Assembly (NCBI GenBank): GCA_016704305.1
Contig: JADJAL010000019.1
Location: forward strand, 53,776 to 117,775
Direction: 5' to 3'
Source of the DNA: Haliea sp.
Lineage (GTDB): Bacteria; Pseudomonadota; Gammaproteobacteria; Pseudomonadales; Halieaceae
DNA: 64,000 nt
A model generated the notes under the pieces. That model was not told where the DNA came from. It saw only the letters and a program-made list of their open reading frames with translations, and made no database searches. A program made the position numbers and the translations under genes. Shown one piece after another: positions 43,450 to 52,225 of the stretch. Position 1 is the stretch's first letter; each line of letters starts with the position of its first letter.

Positions 43450-44454
43450 TCATCCCAAGCACTGCCTCCCGGAATCAAGCCCCAGCATCAATCTCCAGAC
43501 CCTCCAGAACCGCCCACTCAGGGGACGCTTGGAAGCATCACCCCCCGTTGAGATGACTGCCGGCAGGCCCGTCGGGTTGTTGAGTTGTGCGTCAATAACG
43601 GCATTGTCCAATACGGTGGCGACTGATCGTCGCGCCATGGCATCGTCCAATGCAAGCATCATCTCTTCCACCATCGAGCCCCGGTCATTGGGGTACTCTT
43701 CCAGCGGCGGATGCACCTCGATGTAAAGTTTGCCGCCGTGCCAGCCAGCCTTCACAGGCTGATTGACAATATTGACCGGCGTGCCAACCGGCAGCTGCGG
43801 AAAGAGTCTCTCGATATCGTCGGGCAGCATGCGGATACAGCCATGTGACACCCGCATACCCACACCCAGTGGTTTATTGGTGCTGTGTATCAGGTAGCCT
43901 GGGATACTGAGGCGCATGGCGTAACGACCGAGCGGGTTATCCGGACCGGCTGGAACAATCGCCGGCAGGGGATCGCCCTTGGCCGCATGTTCCCGGCGAA
44001 TGGATTCTGGCGGGGTCCAGGTCGGATCTTTGACCTTGCCGGTAATTTTGGCCACACCCAAAGGCGTCGCCCAGTCCATGCGCCCGATGCCGATAGGATA
44101 GGTCTGGACCTGCGCCGGTTGCCCGGGCTTTTTGGGCGGGAAGTAGTACATACGCATTTCGGGAAGGTTGAGCACCAGCCCCTGCCGCGGTGCACGCGGC
44201 AATATATAGTGCGAGGGCACCACGACCTGGGTTCCTTCGCCCGGCAGCCAGCGATCAACATTCGGGTTGGCACGCTCCATCTGGTCCTGGCCGATACTCT
44301 TGCGCCTGGCGATATCGAGCAGGGTATCTTCATAGGTGGTCTGAACCACAGTGACGGCACCGATGACATCAAAATGCTCTGACGGCAGGTCAAAGGTGGC
44401 GGCAAAAACCGAAGTGGAGAACAAAAGGGGGATAAGGGGGGCTACTATTTTCAT
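43450..44454 (-). CDS. L,D-transpeptidase of the ErfK/YbiS/YcfS type, second
   Basis: A 334-residue periplasmic enzyme. Signal peptide (PLIPLLFSTSVFAAT), then a LysM-like module (TTYEDTLLDIARRKSIGQDQ ... NPNVDRWLPGEGTQVVVP), then the YkuD catalytic domain with PIGIGRMDWATPLGVA, LIHSTNKPLGVGMRVSHGCI and RMLPDDIERLF. SHGCIRM holds the nucleophilic Cys. This architecture is that of the enzymes that attach Lpp to meso-diaminopimelate. Convergent with the Lpp-like gene. The C-terminal ~60 residues are an extra, variable tail. Confidence 0.93.
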   Translation of the reverse strand: MKIVAPLIPLLFSTSVFAATFDLPSEHFDVIGAVTVVQTTYEDTLLDIARRKSIGQDQMERANPNVDRWLPGEGTQVVVPSHYILPRAPRQGLVLNLPEMRMYYFPPKKPGQPAQVQTYPIGIGRMDWATPLGVAKITGKVKDPTWTPPESIRREHAAKGDPLPAIVPAGPDNPLGRYAMRLSIPGYLIHSTNKPLGVGMRVSHGCIRMLPDDIERLFPQLPVGTPVNIVNQPVKAGWHGGKLYIEVHPPLEEYPNDRGSMVEEMMLALDDAMARRSVATVLDNAVIDAQLNNPTGLPAVISTGGDASKRPLSGRFWRVWRLMLGLDSGRQCLG

Positions 44455-44689
44455 GGCTCAACTGTTCACAGAAAGGGGATACATTCAGTTGCCAAAGATA
44501 AATCAGCACAGGGGATGAGCACAAGTCGCGCGATAGCGTCAAAATGCACAACGAAATACGGTGAAATCGGCCCGCCATACCACCGCGTAATCGCACACTT
44601 GTTGGGTCGCCACGCTGCCCGGGTGTAGTATTACTCCCCGCGCAGGATGCACCCGAGACAGCTTGCAACATAAAAATACGGACACCGGC

Positions 44690-46378
44690 ATGGCAATCCT
44701 CACCCACAGTTATTACTGCGGCGCATCGGACACGCAGATTATCTACCAGACCATCGGCAATTACTTCGACCGTATCTGTGACAAACATGCCACTGAAGAA
44801 GCGCTGGTCGTTCGGCACCAGCAGGTTCGGTGGAGCTATCGGCAGTTGCAGACCGAAGTCAACCGCCTTGCCACAGGCCTGCTGGCCCTGGGTATCGCCC
44901 CCGGCGACCGCGTCGGGATCTGGGGCGCAAATAGCCACGAATGGGTGATGGTGCAATACGCCACCGCCAAAATAGGCGCGATCATGGTGTGCATCAATCC
45001 CGCCTATCGTGTGTACGAACTGGAGTACGCGCTCAACAAGGTGGCATGCCGGGCAATTGTCTGCGCCGAGCGTTTCAAGAGCAGTGACTATCTCGGCATG
45101 CTGCGCGAGCTGGCGCCGGAGTTGCCGGGCTCTGAACCCGGCCGCTTGTGCGCCGCCAGGCTGCCGCATCTGCAGCTTGTAATTCGCATGGGCGATGCGG
45201 CCTCACCGGGCATGCTGAATTTCCCCAGGGTCTGCACGCTGGGGGGTCCGGTTGAAGCGGCACGACTGGAAGCGCTGCAATGCACACTGCGTCCTGACGA
45301 CCCGATCAATATCCAGTTCACCAGCGGCACCACCGGCCTGCCCAAGGGCGCGACGCTCACGCACTGCAATATCCTCAACAACGGCTACCTGGCGGGCGCG
45401 GGCATGGGCTTTACGCACGCCGACCGCCTGTGCATTCCCGTGCCGCTGTATCACTGCTTCGGCATGGTACTCGGCAATCTCGCCTGCCTGGCGCACGGCG
45501 CGACAGCGGTGTACCCCGATGCCTCCTTCGATGCGCTGGCGACCCTGCAGGCGGTAGAAGAGGAAAAATGCACCGCGCTACACGGCGTGCCCACGATGTT
45601 CATCAGTGCGCTGGAGCATCCACGTTTTGCCGAGTTCGACCTCAATAGCCTGCGCACAGGCATCATGGCGGGCGCGCCCTGCCCGGCCGAAATCATGCAG
45701 CGCGTCATCGATGACATGCACATGCCAGACATTCTCATCGGCTACGGGCAGACCGAGGTCAGCCCGCTCAACCATATGACGCTACCGGACGACTCGCTGG
45801 AAAAACGCACGCAAAGCGTGGGCCGCGCGGTGCCCTGGGTAGAGATCCGTATTGTCGATAAGCAGGGCATCGTCGTGCCCATTGGCGAAAAGGGCGAGAT
45901 CTGCACGCGCGGTTATTCTGTGATGCGCGGCTACTGGGACGATGAGGAACGCACGCGCGAGACCATCGACGCGGCGGGCTGGCTGCATTCCGGCGACCTC
46001 GGCATCATGGACAGCGAGGGCTATGTGCGCGTGGTCGGTCGCATCAAGGACATGGTGATACGCGGCGGCGAGAACATCTATCCGCGCGAGATCGAGGAGT
46101 TTCTCTACACCCACCCGGCCATTGCCGAAGTGCAGGTGTTCGGCGTACCCGATCCCAAAATGGGCGAGGAAGTCTGCGCCTGGGTACAACTGCGCAACGG
46201 CACCAGCCTGACGGAAGAACAGTTAAAGGCCTTTTGCCGCGACCGCATAAGCCATTTCAAAATCCCCCGCTACGTGCGCTTCGTGGATGAATACCCGATG
46301 ACCGTCACCGGCAAAATCCAGAAATTCGTGATGCGCGACATCATGCGCGAGGCGTTGGAAAACAGTCCTGAAAATTAA
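44690..46378 (+). CDS. AMP-binding acyl-CoA synthetase
   Basis: A 562-residue ANL-superfamily ligase. P-loop QFTSGTTGLPKGATLTH near residue 215, then PLYHCFGMVLG, GYGQTEVSPL (A5), SGDLGIMDSEGYVRVVGRIK (A7/A8) with DMVIRGGENIYPREIEE, and the A10 Lys in TVTGKIQKFVMR. It activates a fatty or related carboxylic acid to its CoA thioester; the class resembles medium/long-chain synthetases. The ATG at 44690 is chosen over an upstream TTG at 44663. It is divergent from the transpeptidase. Confidence 0.93.
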   Translation: MAILTHSYYCGASDTQIIYQTIGNYFDRICDKHATEEALVVRHQQVRWSYRQLQTEVNRLATGLLALGIAPGDRVGIWGANSHEWVMVQYATAKIGAIMVCINPAYRVYELEYALNKVACRAIVCAERFKSSDYLGMLRELAPELPGSEPGRLCAARLPHLQLVIRMGDAASPGMLNFPRVCTLGGPVEAARLEALQCTLRPDDPINIQFTSGTTGLPKGATLTHCNILNNGYLAGAGMGFTHADRLCIPVPLYHCFGMVLGNLACLAHGATAVYPDASFDALATLQAVEEEKCTALHGVPTMFISALEHPRFAEFDLNSLRTGIMAGAPCPAEIMQRVIDDMHMPDILIGYGQTEVSPLNHMTLPDDSLEKRTQSVGRAVPWVEIRIVDKQGIVVPIGEKGEICTRGYSVMRGYWDDEERTRETIDAAGWLHSGDLGIMDSEGYVRVVGRIKDMVIRGGENIYPREIEEFLYTHPAIAEVQVFGVPDPKMGEEVCAWVQLRNGTSLTEEQLKAFCRDRISHFKIPRYVRFVDEYPMTVTGKIQKFVMRDIMREALENSPEN

Positions 46379-46411
46379 TCACCACCGCATTGGAGGAGAG
46401 AGTCCCTTTTC

Positions 46412-46440
46412 TTGACAGAGCCTGTAACGTCACATAGCTT
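46412..46440 (+). promoter_or_regulatory. Possible sigma-70 promoter
   Basis: TTGACA at 46412-46417, a 17-base spacer, then TAGCTT at 46435-46440 as a weak -10 box, 40 bases before the small secreted protein gene. Confidence 0.35.
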
Positions 46441-46479
46441 CACCAGCAACTAATCGATTACTCCAGAGGAAATGCCCCA

Positions 46480-46815
46480 ATGACACTGAAAGCCAATTTC
46501 GCACTTCTACTCGTCGCAATTACCAGCCTTACGATCCCGGCCGTCAGCGCTGATTCAGTTGACGCGAGCTGCGAGTTCTACCGGCACGGCGACGCAAAGC
46601 ATGACAGATGGGGAGCCTGTTCCTTTTCCCAGCAGCAGGGGTATATCGATATCAGGCTGAAAAATGGCGCCACCTTCAACCTGAGCCCGCGCAACGATGC
46701 AAACCAATACAAGGACGGTGAAGGCAACAAAGTGGACCGAACAGAATCGTCCAGCGACAGGCAGGTCTTTGAGTGGAAGAGCGATCAGCAAAAACTTGTC
46801 GTTGAGTTTGACTAA
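46480..46815 (+). CDS. Small secreted protein of unknown function
   Basis: A 111-residue protein with a signal peptide (LLVAITSLTIPAVSADSV). The mature part has two Cys (DASCEFYRH and WGACSFSQQ), a strand pattern (GYIDIRLKNGATFNLSPRND) and ends QKLVVEFD. Similar small periplasmic proteins exist in gammaproteobacteria without known role. AGAGGA precedes the ATG. The stop codon overlaps the stop of the convergent TonB receptor gene. Confidence 0.75.
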   Translation: MTLKANFALLLVAITSLTIPAVSADSVDASCEFYRHGDAKHDRWGACSFSQQQGYIDIRLKNGATFNLSPRNDANQYKDGEGNKVDRTESSSDRQVFEWKSDQQKLVVEFD

Positions 46816-49267
46816 AAACTCATGCGCAAGGTCGCGCCATAGGTGCGCGGTGGGCCGAGAAACTGTCCCTGGTACTGCGCCAGCGTGTCATCGAAGTAAA
46901 AGGGCGCATTGAAGTAGCCGGTGGCATATTGTTCATCGAAACAGTTGTCGCACCAGGCGCGCACGTCCCAGCGCCCATCCTGCGTGCGCACGCCTACCTG
47001 CAAACCCGTCACGGCGTAGCCGGATTGCTTGTCCTGGATATCGTAGGCGATGTACTGGTCGCCGCGGTACGCCCAATTGGCGTTGATAAAGCCGGACAAC
47101 CGGTCGGTGAGTGGCCGGTCGTATTGCAGGTTGATGGCACCCGCCCAGTCGGGGGCGAAGGTCAGGTTGCGACCGGACGGCGCCTCCGCCAAACCGGGCG
47201 CGGGGACATCGTCGCCGTACTGCGTGTCCAGCCAGGTAAGCGACGCGCCCAGCAGCAGATTGGGCGTCACGGCAAACGTGTTTTCCACTTCCACGCCGCT
47301 GACTTCGGCGGTGGATGCGTTCAGCACCGTGAAGCCGGTGCCGGTAAAGATCGAGAACTGGTTGTCCTTGAGGTCGTTGTAAAACGCCGCCACATCCATC
47401 CGGCCGCGTCCGTCGAGATAATCGCTTTTGAGGCCGATCTCCCAGGCATCGACATATTCCGGGTCGTAGGTGGCGTCCTCGAGATCGGCAAAGCCCGTGC
47501 CGTTGCCCATGCCGAGAAAATCGAACAGAACTTTGGAATTCCGGCCGGAGGGCTGCCCGCCGCCCGCCTCCGGGTCCATGCCGATGCCGCCGGCCTTGAA
47601 TCCGCGCGAGTAGCCGCCGTACACCTGCGTATCAGGCGCGAGAAAATATTGCAGCTTGATGTCGTAGGTCCACTCGCCGTCGCTGTACTGCTCGCCGTTC
47701 ATGTCCGGCCCTGCGATATTCGCGCCGAGAAAATACCCGCCCAACATGTACTGCTGCAAATACTCGGCGTATTCGTTGACGTCGGAATACAGCAGGTTGT
47801 AACGATCCAGCGTTTTCTCCTCGTCGGAGTAGCGCAGGCCGAGGATCGTCGAGAACTGCTCGGTCACCGCGATGGTGGTGTGCGCGAACGCGGCCATCGT
47901 TTCCGTTTCCAGTTTGTGCTGTACCTCGCCGATGGGCAGCCCGGTGGTAGCCCACTGTCCGCCGCCCAGCAATGCGCGCAGGGCGGGCTCGGGCAGGCCG
48001 GCCTGCGCCGGCCAGAACAATTCCCAGATGCCCTGCTGGTCCTTGCCCGCATCGAACGCGCGGTACTGCTGGAAATCCTCATACGCGTAATACAGGCCCG
48101 CGACGTACTCGATGCTCTCCACGAAATCCAGTTCGGCGAGCGTGCCGGTGAGGTTGAATTCCTGGCTGTAGTTGTCGACGGTGTAGTCTTCCTCCAGCTC
48201 GCCGATATCGACGGGACCAAAATCAAAGTCGCCTTTGGAGTTGTATTTCCAGTCGCGGTAACCGCTGATCGAACGCAGTTCGGCAAAGTCCAGGTCCCAG
48301 TTGACGTCGATCACCACACCCTTCTCAGTGTTGTCATTGCTGGGCAGTGAGTTGAGCTGGGTCTCGCGGTCGTCGGGGTCGAGATTCAGCAGGTCGCGCT
48401 GCGTGTTGAAATTAGCCTGGGCGGTTCGCAGGTAGTAATCGTTGAGGCCCACGGCGGGATCGCGCACCAGGCTCGCTTCACGGTTGTAGCCGACGGGATT
48501 GCCGAAGCAACAGATCTCACTGCTGTCGGTGTAATCGGCTATCAGGTTGATATCGAGCTTTTCAGTCGCTTGCCAGGCGAGGCTGCCTTTAATCGACGAC
48601 TGGTTGAGGTTGTCGTAATCATCGTGCTCGTAGAGCGCATTGGTGTAACCGTCACGCTCATCCGACAGCACGGCGAGTCGCCCAAGCAGCGTATCCGTCA
48701 GCGGCCCGGTGACGTGACCGGCAAAGCGCTGCCTGCCGTAATCCCCCAAGGTGACTTCGCCGCCGTAACCGAACTGGTCCTCGGGTGCGTTGGACGTCAT
48801 CGTGATCGCGCCCGCCGTGGTGTTTTTGCCGAACAGCGTGCCCTGCGGCCCGCGCAGTATCTCCACCTGCCCGATATCCAGCATGCTGGACAGCACCATG
48901 CCCGGGCGCGCGCGGTACATGCCGTCCACGTACGTGCCCACGCTGCCCTCGAACGCGGGCTGCGCCCAGCGTGCCCATGCCGCGAATCACCACCGGCACG
49001 CCGTTGGCGCGGTTATAACCCTCTATGATGGTCAGGCTGGGCACGGCCTTCTGCAGGTCCAGCACATCGAAGATATTCTGGTTCCACATCATCTCCCTGG
49101 GACACGGCCGTGATGGCGATGGGCACATCCTGCAGGCTCTGCGCGCGTTTTTGCGCGGTGACGATGACTTCTTCCAACTTCAGCGTGGCTTCGCTCGCCG
49201 CAATAGGTGATGCGGCAACAACGGAAGTGACTGCGACAACAAGTACACGGGACAATGCTCGGGACAT
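46812..49267 (-). pseudogene. TonB-dependent receptor with two small frameshifts near its 5' end
   Basis: The N-terminus MSRALSRVLVVAVTSVVAAS and KLEEVIVTAQKRAQSLQDVP is in the frame from 49267; MMWNQNIFDVLDLQKAVPSL and VPVVIRGMGTLG in a second; and VGTYVDGMYRARPG with VEILRGPQGTLFGKNTTAG in a third that runs to 46812 (GATLRMSF end). One extra base at the CCC of 49095-49097 and one near 48960-48970 account for both changes. Otherwise it is a complete receptor of ~815 residues with plug and barrel. Same broad subtype as the receptor at 28051 but clearly distinct. Confidence 0.87.
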
Positions 49268-49551
49268 ACAGGCAACCCCCTTTCAAATATTTTTATCGTT
49301 TGGCCAGCCAACAGGCCAGCCCGCAGCGTACACAGCGAAAGGTCGGGAGTTGTTGCGACAACGTGGCTGAGTTTGATTGACCACGCGTCGGACCCGGCTT
49401 GCACCCCGTGGGACACGCCAAAAGCGCACATCCATGTGCAGGCTCGGGTGGCGACATCCTGTCGCCACACGGTCCCACTGACGGATACAAGCCGCATTCT
49501 CCTCTATCCTGCGACTAACAATTTTCAAACGGAGTTGCTGTGCGGCAACGC
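49268..49551. other. 284-bp region between two minus-strand genes
   Basis: Lies upstream of the TonB receptor gene and downstream of the molybdopterin gene. It should hold the receptor's promoter. Overlapping short frames have no coding character; I see no repeat or RNA gene. Confidence 0.4.
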
Positions 49552-51747
49552 TCAGTACGCGGTAATAGCGACCGGGATATTCCCCATGCGCGGCATGCCG
49601 GTGATGGGGTCGTAATCCTCGTCCGTGCGCACCAGTCGCCCGGTGTTGGCGCCGAGTTCCTCGTAGCGCTCATCCTCCTCCACCAGCCCGCCGAACGCGT
49701 GGGCGATGGACACCACGCCCGGTCGCAGGGTGTCGTCGCTTTCCACGATGGCCACGATGCCATCATGGGGTGTGGCGATACGCACGCGCTCGCCCTCGCT
49801 CACGCCAATCGCCTGCATATCATCCGGATGCATCCACACCGGGTTGAACGGCTTGTTGCCGTTGAGCTTGGCAATCGAGCGGCCGGAGGAGTTCATGAAG
49901 TTATTGTGGCGGCGCGGGATGTAGCGAAATGGATACGCCGGTGTATCGTGCTGCGCGCGGTAGTCCTGCGCGAATACTTCCGTCAGTTGCGCCAGCATCA
50001 CGGCATTGCCGCAATCGAGGCGATCCTCGCAGCCGGGGTCGCGCGGCTGCACCGTAACGTCGCTGTCGAAGACATGCCCGTGCGGGTAGCGTTTTACCTC
50101 CGCCAGCGGAATGCGTGAATGCGCGCAGATTGCCTCGTACAGATCCTCGATCACGGGCTTGTCGGTGCGACTCAGCGGCAGGATTTCATGCGGCGCTTCC
50201 TGATAGCGCGAGAAGCCGAAGGACGTGGCGAACACCAGATCGAGGTCGAGATGATCGGCCATGCGATAAAAGAATTCCCACTCCTCCACCAGATCGGAAC
50301 CGTGCGGCACATCGGCCACGACAGGCGAGTACTGCGCATAGGCGCTGGGAAATCCGATGCCGCTGCCGAAATACTTGATCGCCTCCCCGCTCTGGCTCAT
50401 GCCGGGTGTCTCCAGCGTCTGCTTGCAGGCGATCACGTAATGCGCGAGGCGCGCAGTGGTCGACATCTCCACGTCCAGCGTGACCAGCAGGTCCAGTTGC
50501 TCCATCGCCCGCTGCGTCTTGCGCTGGTCCGGCCACGCCGCCATCGGGTTGCCGCCGATACAGATCAGCGCCTTCACCTGGCCTTCGCCGGGCAGCAAAA
50601 TTTCATCGGCCAGCGCGGCGGTGGGCATGCCTGCGGCGGTATCCGTCAAACCCCGGACGCGCAGCTTCTCGCCAAAGCCCCAGGCCTTGAACGGCGGGAA
50701 TGCCTGCGCCTTGGGCGTGTACGCGGGCAGCATCGCGTTGGGGCGCGTCACTCGCTCGCCCACACGCGTATAGGCGCCGCACACGGTGTTGAGGCAGGCG
50801 ACGAGGTAATCCTTGAGGTTGCAGTACATCGCGAAGCTGGCGCCGGTGCCGCTGTTGGCGTGGCGAATTTTGGCGCTAGCGAAAACTCGCGCGGCCTCGA
50901 TCAATTGTGTTGCCGGGATACCGGCGCGATCGGCAACGTAATCCGGGGTGAATCCGGCAACGGCGTCGCGCAGCTCATTGAAGCCATTGACGTTGTCCGC
51001 GACAAACTCACGGTCGTACAAATCCTCGGCGATAATGATATGGATCATGCCGGCGAGTATCGCGTGGTCCTCGCCGGGACGGCACTGCAGGTGGATCGCC
51101 GCCTTGCGGGCGCAATCCGACACGCGCGGGTCCACCACGATCAGTTGCAGGCCGCGCGCCTGCGCCTCTTTCAGTTTTTGCGCCGGGTTCTGCCCAGGCA
51201 GGCCAGCCGACTTGGAGATGATCGGATTGTTGCCGACCAGCAACCAGGCATCGGCCTGCTCGAAATCCGGCTCGCCGCCCAACCACTTGCCGTGCAACGC
51301 CATCGAAATTTGCTTGCCGGGTTGGTCGATGGTGTTGGAGGTAAAGAACATGCGCGAGCCAATGGCGCGCATAAATGCGTTGCCCGTACTCGCCGCCGTC
51401 GGCTGGCCGGCATTGGGCGTGCCGACGTAGAACGCCACCGAACGCGGACCATGCTGGTCGACGATGGACCTGATTTTATCCGCGACTTCGACAGCGGCTT
51501 GTGCGCTGTCGATCGGTGCGTGGCTGCCGTCTGCCTGCCGCTTCATGGAGTGCAACAAGCGGCCCGCGTGGTTGTGCAGCTCCGGCAGCGCCCTGCCCTT
51601 CGGACAGGTGTAGCCCTTGAACAACGGATTGTCCGGATCACCGGTAACCCCGATCACCTTGCGTCGCCCGTTGTCATCCTCGACCTCGGCAAGCACGCCG
51701 CAGTGGGCGATGCACAGGCGGCAGATTGTGGGTACAATTTTGGTCAT
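49552..51747 (-). CDS. Molybdopterin-dependent oxidoreductase (second copy)
   Basis: A 731-residue bisMGD enzyme. [4Fe-4S] motif CRLCIAHCG with the last Cys in YTCPKGRALPE. The ligand region is SNTIDQPGK, where the first copy has SQDCNNK; there is no Cys, and Asp is the candidate ligand. C-terminal domain includes FMNSSGRSIAKLNGNKPFNP and HPDDMQAIGVSEGERVRI. No Tat signal, no partner subunits nearby. AGGAAT precedes the ATG. Both copies belong to the same general group of stand-alone enzymes but differ in the ligand segment, so reactions may differ. Confidence 0.92.
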   Translation of the reverse strand: MTKIVPTICRLCIAHCGVLAEVEDDNGRRKVIGVTGDPDNPLFKGYTCPKGRALPELHNHAGRLLHSMKRQADGSHAPIDSAQAAVEVADKIRSIVDQHGPRSVAFYVGTPNAGQPTAASTGNAFMRAIGSRMFFTSNTIDQPGKQISMALHGKWLGGEPDFEQADAWLLVGNNPIISKSAGLPGQNPAQKLKEAQARGLQLIVVDPRVSDCARKAAIHLQCRPGEDHAILAGMIHIIIAEDLYDREFVADNVNGFNELRDAVAGFTPDYVADRAGIPATQLIEAARVFASAKIRHANSGTGASFAMYCNLKDYLVACLNTVCGAYTRVGERVTRPNAMLPAYTPKAQAFPPFKAWGFGEKLRVRGLTDTAAGMPTAALADEILLPGEGQVKALICIGGNPMAAWPDQRKTQRAMEQLDLLVTLDVEMSTTARLAHYVIACKQTLETPGMSQSGEAIKYFGSGIGFPSAYAQYSPVVADVPHGSDLVEEWEFFYRMADHLDLDLVFATSFGFSRYQEAPHEILPLSRTDKPVIEDLYEAICAHSRIPLAEVKRYPHGHVFDSDVTVQPRDPGCEDRLDCGNAVMLAQLTEVFAQDYRAQHDTPAYPFRYIPRRHNNFMNSSGRSIAKLNGNKPFNPVWMHPDDMQAIGVSEGERVRIATPHDGIVAIVESDDTLRPGVVSIAHAFGGLVEEDERYEELGANTGRLVRTDEDYDPITGMPRMGNIPVAITAY

Positions 51748-51786
51748 TGGGATTCCTCAGAGTCAGGGTGTATCGATAAGATATTT

Positions 51787-52005
51787 CTATTTCAGATCAT
51801 CAGAAATTCTGGCCTTTGCCGATTCCCAATCAATAAACTCGCCTTCTCCAGCAAGCACTAGCGCTTCACGGCTCGCCAATACTTCGCCATGCCAATCCGG
51901 TGTCAGGGGGCGATCAGCTCTTCCACAAAGGTCATTCCATAAAGATTCCATGAGCTGAATTTTATCTTCGACAGACATATTTTGTAGTGGCAGTGTAAGC
52001 GGCAT
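51787..52005 (-). CDS. Orphan addiction-module antitoxin (TIGR02574-like)
   Basis: A 72-residue protein with MSVEDKIQLMESLWNDL near the N-terminus, the signature of putative addiction-module components usually followed by a RelE/ParE-like toxin gene. The C-terminus has WHGEVLASREALVLAGEGEF. No toxin frame follows: the next gene downstream on the strand is the molybdopterin enzyme. GAGG supports the ATG at 52005; another ATG at 52023 lacks a site. Confidence 0.8.
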   Translation of the reverse strand: MPLTLPLQNMSVEDKIQLMESLWNDLCGRADRPLTPDWHGEVLASREALVLAGEGEFIDWESAKARISDDLK

Positions 52006-52225
52006 CTGGCGTCCTCTACTCATAGCGAGCCACAGAGATTATGGCGAGGTGCCTTATCAAATACCAGCGCATACAAAAGTGGTTAGTGAATTTCGCTACG
52101 TGCATGTAACTACATGGTCATCCATACACGTCGCATTTACGCGCAGGTTGTTGGTGGCAGTGATGGATAGGCCGCAGCGATCCGCCTATTATGTGGGGTC
52201 AAAATCCAGGGAGGGCGAAAGGAAT

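Noticed and set aside
46929..48350. 473-codon open frame on the plus strand
   Set aside because: Antisense to the TonB receptor barrel; no start context and no domain.
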